Shown: piece by piece, positions 9,168-17,990 of the stretch | Layout: every line of letters begins with the position of its first letter | How positions within the stretch are numbered: the first letter of the stretch is position 1 | Origin: Anaerotruncus rubiinfantis | Lineage (GTDB): Bacteria; Bacillota; Clostridia; Oscillospirales; Ruminococcaceae | NCBI RefSeq assembly: GCF_900078395.1 | Contig: NZ_FKLA01000009.1 | Coordinates: 1,130,614 to 1,194,613 of the forward strand | DNA: 64,000 nt | Direction: 5' to 3' | Translations under genes and position numbers: made by a program | Notes under the pieces: generated by a model | What the model was told of the DNA's origin: nothing | Database searches by the model: none | The model's input: the letters and a program-made list of their open reading frames with translations, nothing else

Positions 9168-11231
9168 TTGAACAAAAGGTCTAAGGGCGTTGGCGTATAC
9201 ATCTCGGTGTTTCTGCTGCTGATGCTGATGGCGACGCTGCTGCTCTCCTCGCTGCAGACAACGCCTGTTACCGTGAAATATTCCGAGGTGATCGGGTATT
9301 TTGAAAGACAGGAGATCAAGGAGTTTGAACTGGATCTGGGTACCGGCGTTTTAAACGCCACCTTCCAGGACGACAGGAAACTGACGGATTACAAGGTCCC
9401 GAATGTAAACCTCTTTTTGACGGACGTTTATTACGACCATTACGACGGGTCGCCCACCTACATCCAGCAGTATAATGAGGCGCATCCCGATCAGAAGATG
9501 ACCGTCAACTTTATCCGTCCAAAGGAGACGCCGTGGTGGGTCGCCATGCTGCCATCCCTGCTCCTGCTGGGCGCGCTCATTTTCTTCTATGTGATGATGA
9601 TGCGCCAGGCGCGCGGAGGCGGCGCGGGCGGCGTGATGAGCTTTGGCAAGGCCAAGCCCCGCATGCCGGACGAAGGCCCAAAGGTCACCTTCGCGGATGT
9701 CGCGGGGGCAGAGGAGGAAAAAGAGGAGCTCGTCGAAGTTGTCGAATTCCTCAAGGCCCCCAGCAAGTTTAACGCGCTCGGCGCGCGCATCCCCAAGGGC
9801 GTACTGCTGATGGGCCCTCCCGGAACCGGTAAAACCCTGCTTGCGAAAGCGGTAGCGGGCGAGGCGGGAGTTCCGTTCTTCTCGATTTCCGGTTCCGATT
9901 TTGTCGAAATGTTCGTCGGTGTCGGCGCGTCGCGCGTGCGCGACCTGTTCGAGCAGGCGAAGAAGAACGCCCCGGCCATCGTATTCATCGATGAGATCGA
10001 CGCGGTCGGCCGCCAGCGCGGCGCGGGCCTTGGCGGTGGACACGACGAGCGTGAGCAGACCTTGAACCAGCTGCTCGTCGAGATGGACGGATTCGGCACC
10101 AACTCGGGCGTCATTGTCATCGCGGCCACCAACCGGCGCGATATCCTCGACCCGGCGCTGCTGCGCCCGGGCCGTTTCGACCGCCAGATCATGGTCGGCT
10201 ACCCGGATATCAAGGGCCGTGAGGCGATCCTGCGGGTTCACACCCGCAACAAACCGATCGCCCCGGACGTGAGCCTGCGGGTCATCGCGGCCTCGACGGC
10301 TGGCTTCACCGGCGCGGACCTCGAAAACCTCACCAATGAAGCCGCGCTGCTCGCGGCTAAGAAGAACCTCAAGGCGATCACCATGGCGGAGATCCAGGAG
10401 GCGACCATCAAGGTGATCGCCGGGCCGGAGAAGAAATCCCATGTGGTCACCGAGAAGGACAAAAAGCTCACCTCCTACCACGAGGCGGGCCATGCGGTCT
10501 GTACCTATTACCTGCCCACGCAGGACCCGGTGCACCAGATCTCGATCATTCCGCGCGGCATGGCGGGCGGTTATACGCTCTCCCTGCCGGGCGAGGACAA
10601 ATCCTATGTGACCAAGCGTGAGATGAACGATGACATCGTCACCCTGCTCGGCGGCCGGATGGCCGAAAAGCTGGTGCTGGAGGACATCTCCACCGGCGCG
10701 TCGAATGACATCGAGCGCGCTACAAAAGTTGCCCGCAACATGATCATGCGGTACGGCTTCTCTGAGAAGCTGGGACCGATCGTCTATGGGCACGATGAGA
10801 ACGAAGTATTCCTGGGCCGTGATTTCTCGAGCACGCCGAGCTATTCGGACAATGTTGCGGCGGAGATCGACGCGGAAATCCGCGAGATCATCGACACTGC
10901 CTACGAACGCGCGCGGGATATCCTGACCGAGCATATGGATCAGCTGCATGAAGTGGCAAAATTCCTGTTCGAGAACGAAAAAATGGAGGGCGACGAATTC
11001 GCGGCAATGATGGAAGGCCGCCCGCTGCCTGAAAAACCGGACTATTCAATCTTCTCCGCCGCGCAGAAAAAAGAGGAGGAACGGCAGGCTGCCGAGGACG
11101 CTGCGAAACAGCAGACAGCCTCGTCCGAGCCGCCCGCACAGCCCGGTGGAACCGCCAGCAGCGAACCGTCTGAGCCCGCTCAGCCGCGGCAGCCGGAGGA
11201 ATCCGGCGGAGAAGGGGAACCGCGGGAATAA
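9168..11231 (+). CDS. ftsH: ATP-dependent zinc metalloprotease FtsH
   Basis: A membrane-anchored AAA protease that degrades damaged membrane proteins and regulatory proteins. The 687-residue protein has two membrane helices (about 9-28 and 122-146) with an extracytoplasmic domain between them, Walker A GPPGTGKT (216-223), Walker [10 protein letters not shown], the second region of homology [19 protein letters not shown], and zinc motif HEAGH (438-442). The last 50 residues are a Pro/Ser/Glu/Gln-rich tail that is probably disordered. The start is TTG, with AGGAG eleven bases upstream and no better candidate. The gene follows hpt by 53 bases. Confidence 0.96.
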   Translation: MNKRSKGVGVYISVFLLLMLMATLLLSSLQTTPVTVKYSEVIGYFERQEIKEFELDLGTGVLNATFQDDRKLTDYKVPNVNLFLTDVYYDHYDGSPTYIQQYNEAHPDQKMTVNFIRPKETPWWVAMLPSLLLLGALIFFYVMMMRQARGGGAGGVMSFGKAKPRMPDEGPKVTFADVAGAEEEKEELVEVVEFLKAPSKFNALGARIPKGVLLMGPPGTGKTLLAKAVAGEAGVPFFSISGSDFVEMFVGVGASRVRDLFEQAKKNAPAIVFIDEIDAVGRQRGAGLGGGHDEREQTLNQLLVEMDGFGTNSGVIVIAATNRRDILDPALLRPGRFDRQIMVGYPDIKGREAILRVHTRNKPIAPDVSLRVIAASTAGFTGADLENLTNEAALLAAKKNLKAITMAEIQEATIKVIAGPEKKSHVVTEKDKKLTSYHEAGHAVCTYYLPTQDPVHQISIIPRGMAGGYTLSLPGEDKSYVTKREMNDDIVTLLGGRMAEKLVLEDISTGASNDIERATKVARNMIMRYGFSEKLGPIVYGHDENEVFLGRDFSSTPSYSDNVAAEIDAEIREIIDTAYERARDILTEHMDQLHEVAKFLFENEKMEGDEFAAMMEGRPLPEKPDYSIFSAAQKKEEERQAAEDAAKQQTASSEPPAQPGGTASSEPSEPAQPRQPEESGGEGEPRE

Positions 11232-11261
11232 ATTCCGAACCAATGTAAGGGTGGGTGTCGT

Positions 11262-12203
11262 ATGCTATTCAAAAAGATCATCACACTTTCCTTAAACCCG
11301 GTGGCGGATATCACCTGTTATGTGGAAAATTTTGAACCCGGCGGGGACATCATGGTGGAAAGCGAACTGTATGACGCGGCGGGCAAGGCGGTTGACGTAT
11401 CCCGTGTGCTGCAGAGCTACGGTATCGCGAACACTGCGCTGATCGTCGCCGGGGAAGAGAACAGCAAGCGCTATTTCAACCGCCTCAAGGACGAAAATGT
11501 CAGCACACGCGTCATCTATACCGAGGGACGCCTTCGGGAGAGCATCAACATCGTGGACCCGAAGGGCAGGTCGGTGCGCCTGGTGCGCAAAAGCCCCAGG
11601 CTGACTTCTCGCGCAATCAACGAGCTGGAGATCGCCCTTTCGGAGGAGATCGAACCCGCTACGTTGGTGGTGGTCGCGGGAGCCATGCCGGAGGGCGTGA
11701 CCGACGACATCTTCTGCGAAATCTGTTCATTTATCCGGGAAAACGGCGGTTCCATCGCACTTGATACCAAGTCGGCAACGCTCGAGAACATTGCGAAGAT
11801 CCAGCCCTGGGTCATCAAGCCAAATTATGCGGAGCTGTGCGCGCTGGTTGGACACGAACTGAATGGCCTCGAGGAGGTTGTCTGCGCGGCCAAGCGGCTT
11901 GCCGGGCTGGGTATCCGGCACGTGCTCGTGAGCCTGAGCGCCGAGGGCGCGCTCTACACTGACGGCGAGGTTACATACAAGGCGGATGTGCCGGAGCTGT
12001 CGGAAATAAAGTCCACCATCGGCGCCGGCGACGCGGCGCTCGCGGGGTTCATCATCGCGCATGACTACAAATATGACCTCAAGCGTTCGCTGCAGCTTGC
12101 GGCGGCGTTTGGGACTGCTTCCTGCCTGGTGGAAGGCACTAATCCGCCGCGCAGGATCTCGGTGGCCATGATCAACAATCAGGTCAAGGTATATGAAATC
12201 TAA
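11262..12203 (+). CDS. PfkB-family sugar-phosphate kinase (1-phosphofructokinase/tagatose-6-phosphate kinase type)
   Basis: A 313-residue ribokinase-fold enzyme expected to phosphorylate a hexose phosphate with ATP. The N-terminus ITLSLNPVADITCYV is of the FruK/LacC subgroup, and the anion-hole/catalytic motif GAGD is at 254-257 (Asp257 the predicted base). The substrate cannot be fixed: no PTS or fructose operon genes are adjacent, and the usual GGK substrate-binding motif reads AGKAVDVSR. The gene lies 30 bases after ftsH with a ribosome site (AAGGGTGGG) and ends at its own terminator, so it could be read from ftsH. Confidence 0.8.
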   Translation: MLFKKIITLSLNPVADITCYVENFEPGGDIMVESELYDAAGKAVDVSRVLQSYGIANTALIVAGEENSKRYFNRLKDENVSTRVIYTEGRLRESINIVDPKGRSVRLVRKSPRLTSRAINELEIALSEEIEPATLVVVAGAMPEGVTDDIFCEICSFIRENGGSIALDTKSATLENIAKIQPWVIKPNYAELCALVGHELNGLEEVVCAAKRLAGLGIRHVLVSLSAEGALYTDGEVTYKADVPELSEIKSTIGAGDAALAGFIIAHDYKYDLKRSLQLAAAFGTASCLVEGTNPPRRISVAMINNQVKVYEI

Positions 12204-12208
12204 AATTG

Positions 12209-12238
12209 AAAAGCCGGACGGTTGTCCGGCTTTTTTTT
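12209..12238 (+). terminator. Intrinsic terminator after the PfkB kinase gene
   Basis: The stem AAAGCCGGAC/GTCCGGCTTT with a GGTT loop is followed directly by a run of T, only five bases after the stop codon. Confidence 0.88.
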
Positions 12239-12254
12239 GAAAGGGGCAGTTCTG

Positions 12255-12782
12255 ATGAAAAAATTGCTGGTCGTTGTGGATTACCAAAAGGATTTTGTGG
12301 ATGGGGCGCTCGGCTTTTCGGGCGCGGAGCTGCTGGAAGGCCCGATCTGTGAAAAGATCGCCGCCTGCCGTGCCCAAGGCGGCGAAGTGGCATTTACCTT
12401 TGACACGCATGGGGACAATTACCTTTCGACCCAGGAAGGAAGGAAACTCCCGATCGTCCACTGCATTGACGGCACGGATGGCTGGAAGCTTTATGGCGCG
12501 GTCGCACACTGCCAAAAACCGGGTGACCGAGTGTTTAAAAAGCCTGCGTTCGGGTCAGCGGAGCTGTTTGACTATCTGCGCGCTGGGCAATATGACGAGG
12601 TTGAGCTCTGCGGGCTTGTCTCGAATATCTGCGTCATTTCGAACGCTGCGCTGGCAAAGGCCGCGCTGCCGGAGGCGCGGGTTGTGGTGGATGCGAAGGG
12701 CACGTCCTGCATGGACCCTGCGGCCAACTGCAGAGCTCTCGACGTGATGGAAGGATTCCAGGTAGAGGTCATCGGAAGGTAA
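12255..12782 (+). CDS. Isochorismatase-family cysteine hydrolase (nicotinamidase-like)
   Basis: A 175-residue alpha/beta hydrolase of the isochorismatase-like superfamily. The presumed triad is visible: Asp10 in VVDYQKDF, a Lys at 95/96 in FKKPAFGS and Cys126 in GLVSNICVISNA. The DTHGDNY segment (50-56) keeps Asp and the first His of the metal site of nicotinamidases. Deamidation of nicotinamide to nicotinate is the best guess, but related proteins hydrolyse other amides. ATG 12255 follows GAAAGGGG; an in-frame upstream start lies in the terminator. The gene is monocistronic between two terminators. Confidence 0.8.
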   Translation: MKKLLVVVDYQKDFVDGALGFSGAELLEGPICEKIAACRAQGGEVAFTFDTHGDNYLSTQEGRKLPIVHCIDGTDGWKLYGAVAHCQKPGDRVFKKPAFGSAELFDYLRAGQYDEVELCGLVSNICVISNAALAKAALPEARVVVDAKGTSCMDPAANCRALDVMEGFQVEVIGR

Positions 12783-12786
12783 AAGG

Positions 12787-12827
12787 AAAAAAGGCGGCGC
12801 CGCTATGGAAGCGGCGCCGCCTTTTTT
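12787..12827. terminator. Bidirectional terminator
   Basis: A 13-bp GC-rich stem (AAGGCGGCGCCGC, 12791-12803, and complement) with a 7-base loop has A-runs on the left and TTTTTT on the right. It lies between the isochorismatase gene and the convergent small gene. Confidence 0.88.
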
Positions 12828-12999
12828 AGTCATAATCGCTGAGCAGTTCCTGCGCGCACTGCTGCAGATCGCCCAAAGAATGAAGTTCCTTGGCCCTCCA
12901 GCTCACAGCGTCCCGCACATTATCGGGCAAAGTGGTAAAAAATTGATGAGCCTGCGGGCTCTGAGCGATCAGGTTATAAAGGTCCTCATACGGTTTCAT
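12826..12999 (-). CDS. Small conserved clostridial protein (57 aa)
   Basis: A 57-residue acidic soluble protein starting MKPYEDLYNLIAQSPQAHQF. It resembles small uncharacterised proteins found in many Clostridia that share the pattern YxxLYNLI...SPxAxxFFxxLPxxVRD. Its function is unknown and there are no cysteines or membrane segments except one near the centre. The ATG at 12999 is preceded on the minus strand by GGGGTGATT; an in-frame upstream start has no ribosome site. It converges on the isochorismatase gene. Confidence 0.6.
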   Translation of the reverse strand: MKPYEDLYNLIAQSPQAHQFFTTLPDNVRDAVSWRAKELHSLGDLQQCAQELLSDYD

Positions 13000-13148
13000 A
13001 GAATCACCCCGCAGATAGTATCTGCAATGCGGCGGGAAACCATACAGAAAAAAGATCAAATTTATTTTACAGTTGCCAATGTGGTGGGTAAGCGATCCTT
13101 GGGACGGCTAAGCGAAGGTGCTTGCAGAAGAATCCGTGGGTGTCTTTT

Positions 13149-13937
13149 TCATTTCCCGGCCAAAGCATCCTGGGATTTTTTTCTGCGTTTCGGCTCATTT
13201 TTCTCCTGCGTCTGCGTGTCGAAGTAATCCTGATAGCGGTTCATGATCCGCTGCAAATGGATTTCGACGGCACGGTCGGCTGCCGCGGGATCCCGCTCCT
13301 TGATCGCCCCAAAGATCGCGCTATGCTCCTGGGAAGTGATCTCGGCACGGCCCGCGGAGATGACGGTCATCCGATAGATCCAGCGATGGGTCGCCTGCCA
13401 GATCGCGTTAATCGCTTTGTAAAGATAGGGGTTTTGTGCCGCCTGGGCAACCGCCTGGTGGAAAGCAAAATCTTCCGCCACATAGATTTTGAGATCTTCC
13501 TCCGAATCGGACAGGTGAGCGAGCATCTTATCCATATGCGACTGCAGTGTGGCGATATCCTCCTCGGTGGCGCGGATCGCCGCAAGCTGTGCAATCTGCC
13601 CCTCCAGGGCACGGCGGGCTTTCAGGCATTCCAAAAGGTCGGACTGCTCGCGCATGAGGGAAGTGTTTTTTGTCGTCATGCCGGCTTCCATTGCATCAAA
13701 TGGAATTTCATTGAGATAAATGCCGTCACCGGGCTTGATGGTGACAATATTGGAAAAGGCCAGCGCCCGCATTGCCTCGCTCACGGAAGCGCGGCTCACC
13801 TGCCACTGGTCGGCGAGCGTCCGTTCGCTGGGGAAGCGGTTGCCGGGCTGTATTTTTCCGGATTTAGCCATTTCGACAACACTGTTGATGATTTCGTCGA
13901 CGACTGTTTTTTTCACAATGGGTTTCAAGTTTGGCAT
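13149..13937 (-). CDS. FadR-subfamily GntR transcriptional regulator (FCD domain)
   Basis: A 262-residue regulator with an N-terminal winged helix (PSERTLADQWQVSRASVSEA) and a C-terminal all-helical FCD domain. The FCD domain has the His-rich metal/ligand pocket DFAFHQAV...HSAIFGAI...HLQRI. Such proteins sense sugar acids or carboxylates. The open frame extends to 14021, but a consensus promoter occupies 13993-14021, so those upstream ATGs cannot be used. ATG 13937 is chosen, with 13949 as the alternative next to AGAAGGA. It is divergent from the M20 hydrolase and heads the sugar-acid island, so it probably controls galactonate-type genes and itself. Confidence 0.85.
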   Translation of the reverse strand: MPNLKPIVKKTVVDEIINSVVEMAKSGKIQPGNRFPSERTLADQWQVSRASVSEAMRALAFSNIVTIKPGDGIYLNEIPFDAMEAGMTTKNTSLMREQSDLLECLKARRALEGQIAQLAAIRATEEDIATLQSHMDKMLAHLSDSEEDLKIYVAEDFAFHQAVAQAAQNPYLYKAINAIWQATHRWIYRMTVISAGRAEITSQEHSAIFGAIKERDPAAADRAVEIHLQRIMNRYQDYFDTQTQEKNEPKRRKKSQDALAGK

Positions 13938-13992
13938 TGTGCGCACCATTCCTTCTGTGTATTCGCACTGCGGACAGGTCATAACATCTGCT

Positions 13993-14021
13993 ATTATAAC
14001 TTTCTTGTTACAAGCTGTCAA
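13993..14021 (-). promoter_or_regulatory. Consensus promoter and palindromic operator of the FadR-type regulator
   Basis: On the minus strand TTGACA (14021-14016) and TATAAT (13998-13993) are separated by 17 bases, a perfect consensus. The spacer contains the perfect inverted repeat CTTGT-T-ACAAG (14004-14014). This has the TTGT-n-ACAA form known for FCD-type GntR operators and suggests autoregulation. Confidence 0.82.
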
Positions 14022-14112
14022 TCGGCTTTATCCGCTGGGCTTTCCCGGAAGGAACAGGATTATGGTTACATTGCATAAATGTGATTTATCAAGTTTATTT
14101 TTTTAAAAACTA

Positions 14113-14141
14113 TTGACAATCGTTAGCTGAGATGTTAAATT
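14113..14141 (+). promoter_or_regulatory. Promoter of the M20 hydrolase gene
   Basis: TTGACA (14113-14118), a 17-base spacer and TAAATT (14136-14141) lie in the 332-base divergent region upstream of the M20 gene. The -10 is a partial match (4 of 6). The rest of that region, apart from the two promoters, holds a half-site ATACCAATTT at 14231-14240 and no gene. Confidence 0.55.
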
Positions 14142-14269
14142 ATAAAACAGAGTGTTAGAGATTTGATTTGGGTTTATTTTTTGAAAATTGGCCTGGTCAC
14201 TTAGCCGGTTGTGAACTTTTTCGGCTGTTGATACCAATTTTAGTTTTCTAACAGGAGGAGAATTTGTCG

Positions 14270-15499
14270 ATGGAAAAACTCTATGAACAGATCACCGAAT
14301 ATGCCGAAGCTTTCCGCGAAGAAATGGTCAGCTTTGTGCAGCGTCTGGTGCAGACTCCGAGCGAATCGCAGCATGAGGAGAATGTTGCAAAGCTGATCAC
14401 CGAAGAGCTGACCAAACTCGGTTTTGACGAGGTGTTCACCGATCCTTATGGGAATGTTGTCGGCATTTATAAAGGTACTGGCGGCGGGGACAACATTCTT
14501 TTCAACTGCCACATGGACCAGGTTGCTTCCGGCAACCCGGATGACTGGGAATATCCGCCCTACAGCGGTGCGGTTGCTGACGGCTATATCCATGGCCGCG
14601 GCGCTTCTGACACAAAAGGCGCGATGGCTGCGCAGGTTTACGGCGTCTATATTCTCAAGAAGCTGGGCATCCGGCTCAAGGGTGATGTGCTGCTGACCTT
14701 TGTCATCGATGAGGAGCCGGGAGACATGTGGGGTATGAAGCACCTCTGTGAAGGCTATCTCAAAAAGATTCCGATCGCATTGGGCGTGCTTGGCGAATCC
14801 ACCTCGCTGGATGTCTACCTCGGCCACCGCGGCCGCACTGAGATCGAACTCATCAGCCGCGGCGTTATGAGCCATTCGAGCGCCCCGTGGCTGGGTGTCA
14901 ACGCGGTTGACAAGATGGTTCCGGTCCTCGCGGCTCTGGAAGAACTCAAAAAGGATATGAAAGAGGATGCCTTCCTCGGGAAATCCACCCAATCGGTCAC
15001 GCACATCAGCTGCACGCCGGGTTGGGGAAGCACGGTCCCGGATGTCTGCCGCGTATGGATCGACCGCCGGTATATTCCTGGTGAAAGCGCGGAAGGGGTT
15101 CTCGCGGATATCCGCCGGGTGATCGCCGCATGCAAGGAGAAGGACCCGGAGATTAACGTGACCGCCAATATGAGGGTGTTGTCCCATACGAGCTACACCG
15201 GCCTCAAAGAGGACGAGAACATGGATAAACCGGCTTATCTGGTGGAACAGGATAACCCGTATGTGGTCAAGACGGTGGCCGCCCTCAAAAAGCTGGGCCA
15301 GAATCCCGGCTTTGACAAATGGAATTTCGGCACCGACGGCGCCTATACCTTCTGCTATCTGGGGATTCCGACCATCGGCTATTCCTGCTGTGAAGAAATC
15401 TATACCCACCGTCCGAAAGATCGCGTGAATATCGACATGCTCGTCAAGTGCGCGGCCGGAAACGCCAGCATCTGCCTGGAAGTCTGTGGACAGGCGTAA
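14270..15499 (+). CDS. M20-family metallohydrolase (YgeY-like)
   Basis: A 409-residue zinc amidohydrolase/peptidase of the M20/ArgE/DapE clan, closest by eye to the YgeY-type hydrolases. Metal-site segments are visible: FNCHMDQV (His/Asp), GRGASDTKG (bridging Asp), IDEEPGD (catalytic Glu-Glu) and the late His in IYTHRPKDRV. The substrate is unknown; M20 enzymes cleave N-acyl or peptide bonds. ATG 14270 is nine bases after ACAGGAGGAG, better than the TTG at 14264. It stands alone, divergent from the FadR-type regulator and followed by a terminator. Its connection to sugar-acid use is by position only. Confidence 0.82.
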   Translation: MEKLYEQITEYAEAFREEMVSFVQRLVQTPSESQHEENVAKLITEELTKLGFDEVFTDPYGNVVGIYKGTGGGDNILFNCHMDQVASGNPDDWEYPPYSGAVADGYIHGRGASDTKGAMAAQVYGVYILKKLGIRLKGDVLLTFVIDEEPGDMWGMKHLCEGYLKKIPIALGVLGESTSLDVYLGHRGRTEIELISRGVMSHSSAPWLGVNAVDKMVPVLAALEELKKDMKEDAFLGKSTQSVTHISCTPGWGSTVPDVCRVWIDRRYIPGESAEGVLADIRRVIAACKEKDPEINVTANMRVLSHTSYTGLKEDENMDKPAYLVEQDNPYVVKTVAALKKLGQNPGFDKWNFGTDGAYTFCYLGIPTIGYSCCEEIYTHRPKDRVNIDMLVKCAAGNASICLEVCGQA

Positions 15500-15530
15500 A
15501 CATTGATACCTTCTTATTTTTACATCCTAT

Positions 15531-15574
15531 AGAGAAACCGGGCTGCCCATTTGGGCGGCCCGGTTTCTCTTTTC
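15531..15574 (+). terminator. Terminator after the M20 gene
   Basis: An 18-bp nearly perfect stem starting AGAGAAACCGGGC with an ATTT loop is followed by CTCTTTT. Confidence 0.85.
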
Positions 15575-15654
15575 TGATTTACGAAAGGAAAGGCGGAAGC
15601 CCTGTCGGCGAAACGGGAAACAAAAAACCCCCTGTTGTTTTTCTGCTTCTTCTA

Positions 15655-15712
15655 TTGCAAGTGCTGATGGGAACAGGTATAATAAGATTAAACCAATATA
15701 CTACCTGTTGGT
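15655..15712 (+). promoter_or_regulatory. dgoD promoter with downstream inverted-repeat operator
   Basis: TTGCAA (15655-15660), a 17-base spacer and a perfect TATAAT (15678-15683) place the start near 15690. ACCAA (15692-15696) and TTGGT (15708-15712) form an inverted repeat exactly over the start. The half-site TTGGTAT resembles that of GntR-type hexuronate/galactonate repressor boxes. Confidence 0.72.
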
Positions 15713-15758
15713 ATTTGAAAGATCGGGCCTCATAGAACAAAACAGGGAGGAAAATCAG

Positions 15759-16907
15759 ATGAAAATTACCGAGGTAAACACCTATCAAGTTCGCCCAAGA
15801 TGGGGATTTGTCGAGATTTTGACCGACGGTGGGCTCGTTGGATGGGGCGAGCCTGTGGTCGAAGGAAAAGCCGCCACAGTCCTTGCCTGTGTGGAGGAAA
15901 TGAAACCCTACCTGTTGGGTGAAGATCCCATGCGGATTGAAGACATCTGGACCAAGCTTTACCGCGCGGGGTTCTACCGCGGCGGTCCGGTCATCATGAG
16001 CGCCATCGCTGGGATCGACCAGGCGCTGTGGGACATCAAGGGCAAATTCTTTGGCGCGCCGGTTTACCAGCTGATGGGTGGAGCCTGCCGGGACCGGATG
16101 CGGGTCTATTCCTGGATCGGCGGCGACCGGCCCAGCGATGTGGCCGCGGCCGCGAAGGAACGCCAGCAGGCGGGCTTCACCGCGATCAAAATGAATGCGA
16201 CCGAGGAACTCCAATACATAGACACCTATGATAAAGTGGACGCGGTGCTCGAACGGGTAGCGTCGATCCGGGAAGCCACTGGGAAATATTTCGGCATCGC
16301 GGTCGATTTCCATGGCCGGGTGCACCGTCCGATGGCAAAGGTGCTGGCAAAAAAGCTCGAGCAGTTCGACTTGATGTTTATTGAGGAGCCGGTGCTCTGC
16401 GAGGATATGGAGAGCTTTGCCGATGTGGCCCGCAACACGCATATCCCGATCGCCACCGGCGAGCGGCTTTTCTCCCGCTGGGATTTCAAGCGCCTCTTGC
16501 AGCAGGGCTATGCCGACATCATCCAGCCCGACTTGTCCCACGCGGGCGGCATCACTGAGGTGAAAAAGATTGCTTCAATGGCAGAGGCGTACGATGTGGC
16601 GCTGGCGCCGCACTGTCCGCTCGGCCCGATCGCGCTCTGCTGCTGCCTGCAGGTGGATGCCACCTGCCACAATGCGGTGATCCAGGAGCAGAGTATGGGC
16701 ATCCATTATAATAAAGGCGCCGGTGTGCTCGATTATATTCTGAACAAAGAGGATCTGGACTTTGTGGATGGTTATGTGCGCCTGCCGAAAAAGCCGGGCA
16801 TCGGCGTGGAGATCAATAAGGAACTGGTGCTGGAGGAAGCGAAGAACCCGCACGGATGGAAAAACCCCGTCTGGCGGCATGCGGACGGTTCGATCGCCGA
16901 GTGGTAA
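15759..16907 (+). CDS. dgoD: D-galactonate dehydratase
   Basis: An enolase-superfamily enzyme that converts D-galactonate to 2-keto-3-deoxy-D-galactonate. The 382-residue protein aligns without gaps in numbering with the known E. coli enzyme at its functional residues: Asp183 and His185 in VDFHGR, Glu209 in FIEEPV, Glu235 in TGERLF, and His285 in APHCPLG. The [25 protein letters not shown] segment and the WRHADGS-AEW terminus are also characteristic. ATG 15759 follows GGGAGGAAAA. It begins a four-step unit with an oxidoreductase and an HpcH aldolase, the latter able to cleave its product. Confidence 0.93.
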   Translation: MKITEVNTYQVRPRWGFVEILTDGGLVGWGEPVVEGKAATVLACVEEMKPYLLGEDPMRIEDIWTKLYRAGFYRGGPVIMSAIAGIDQALWDIKGKFFGAPVYQLMGGACRDRMRVYSWIGGDRPSDVAAAAKERQQAGFTAIKMNATEELQYIDTYDKVDAVLERVASIREATGKYFGIAVDFHGRVHRPMAKVLAKKLEQFDLMFIEEPVLCEDMESFADVARNTHIPIATGERLFSRWDFKRLLQQGYADIIQPDLSHAGGITEVKKIASMAEAYDVALAPHCPLGPIALCCCLQVDATCHNAVIQEQSMGIHYNKGAGVLDYILNKEDLDFVDGYVRLPKKPGIGVEINKELVLEEAKNPHGWKNPVWRHADGSIAEW

Positions 16908-16930
16908 AGGGGGGCTGGCTCCCCCCGGAA
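16908..16930 (+). repeat. Short intercistronic hairpin after dgoD
   Basis: GGGGGG and CCCCCC arms flank a 6-base CTGGCT loop just after the dgoD stop, without a U-run. It is likely an RNA-stability or attenuation hairpin within the operon. Confidence 0.4.
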
Positions 16931-16973
16931 GCCGGAGGGGGCGGGTCTGATGAAGCAGAAATGAGGGATGTGG

Positions 16974-17966
16974 ATGCAAACGGTAAACTGGGGCATGATC
17001 GGCTGCGGGGAGGTAACTGAGACCAAAACCGGGCCGGGTCTTTATCTCGCCCGGGATTCCCGGCTGGTGGGGATCACCAGCCGTACCCTTTCGCGGGCGC
17101 AGGCATGGGCGGACCGCCACGGGCATGGGCGGGTATATGAGAATGCCGCCGCGCTGGCCCGCGACCCGGAAATTGACATCCTGTATGTGGCTACCACACC
17201 GGACAGCCACAAACAGTATGCGCTGCTCGCGGCCGAGTCGGGCAAGCATTGCTATCTGGAAAAACCGATCGCCATGAATATGCGGGAGGCCGCGGAGATC
17301 CAGGAGGCTTTCCGAAAAAGCAGGACAAGGTGTTTTGTGGCCCATTACCGCCGGGGGATGGGGCGCTTTAAACGGATACGGGAGCTGCTGCTGGCAGGTG
17401 AAATCGGCCGGGTGCGGTGTATCCGGATCTTTCGTTCGCAACGGGCGGTGCTGCCGGACCCAAAGACCGGCAAACGCAACTGGAAATATGATCCCGCTTA
17501 CAGCGGCGGCGGAATCTTTTTTGAGGGTGACGTCCATCTGATCGACCTGATGGATTTTCTGGTTGGGCCGCTCACCTGCTGGCAGGTTTGCGCCGACCGG
17601 CTCACCGACGCCTATCCGGCTGAGGATCTCGCTTCGATTATCCTGCGCGGACAGGAGGGGGTGCTCATCAGCGGGCTGTGGGATTACGCTGCCTGGAAGC
17701 CTCAGGACGAGGTGGAGATCTGCGGGGACAAAGGGCTTATCCGCTTTCACTACGCGGACAATTCCAGCCCCACGATCCTGGAAAATGAAAGCGGCACGCG
17801 GGAGATTTGCGTGCCGGAGGAGCGCTATGTCGGCGCGCCGCAGGTGCAGGACATCGTGGACGACCTGCTCGGCAGGGGAAACTGTTCGAGCACGCTGGAC
17901 ACCGCCATGCGTACAATGGAAATCTGCTGCGGCATGTGGCAGTCTTATTTAAACCAGAACTCATAA
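16974..17966 (+). CDS. Gfo/Idh/MocA-family oxidoreductase
   Basis: A 330-residue NAD(P)-dependent sugar dehydrogenase-type protein. It has an N-terminal Rossmann fold with the GMIGCG dinucleotide loop (7-12) and the EKP motif with catalytic Lys97 (CYLEKPIAMN), then the beta-sheet substrate domain containing GGGIFFEGDVHLIDLM, where the conserved His sits. Members oxidise or epimerise sugars and sugar acids; the exact substrate is unknown. ATG 16974 has GAGGG at six bases; the ATG at 16968 has no spacing. It lies between dgoD and the aldolase and is likely co-transcribed, perhaps making the aldonate or its lactone. Confidence 0.85.
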   Translation: MQTVNWGMIGCGEVTETKTGPGLYLARDSRLVGITSRTLSRAQAWADRHGHGRVYENAAALARDPEIDILYVATTPDSHKQYALLAAESGKHCYLEKPIAMNMREAAEIQEAFRKSRTRCFVAHYRRGMGRFKRIRELLLAGEIGRVRCIRIFRSQRAVLPDPKTGKRNWKYDPAYSGGGIFFEGDVHLIDLMDFLVGPLTCWQVCADRLTDAYPAEDLASIILRGQEGVLISGLWDYAAWKPQDEVEICGDKGLIRFHYADNSSPTILENESGTREICVPEERYVGAPQVQDIVDDLLGRGNCSSTLDTAMRTMEICCGMWQSYLNQNS

Positions 17967-17990
17967 ATATCAGCGGAAAGAGGAGTAGTC

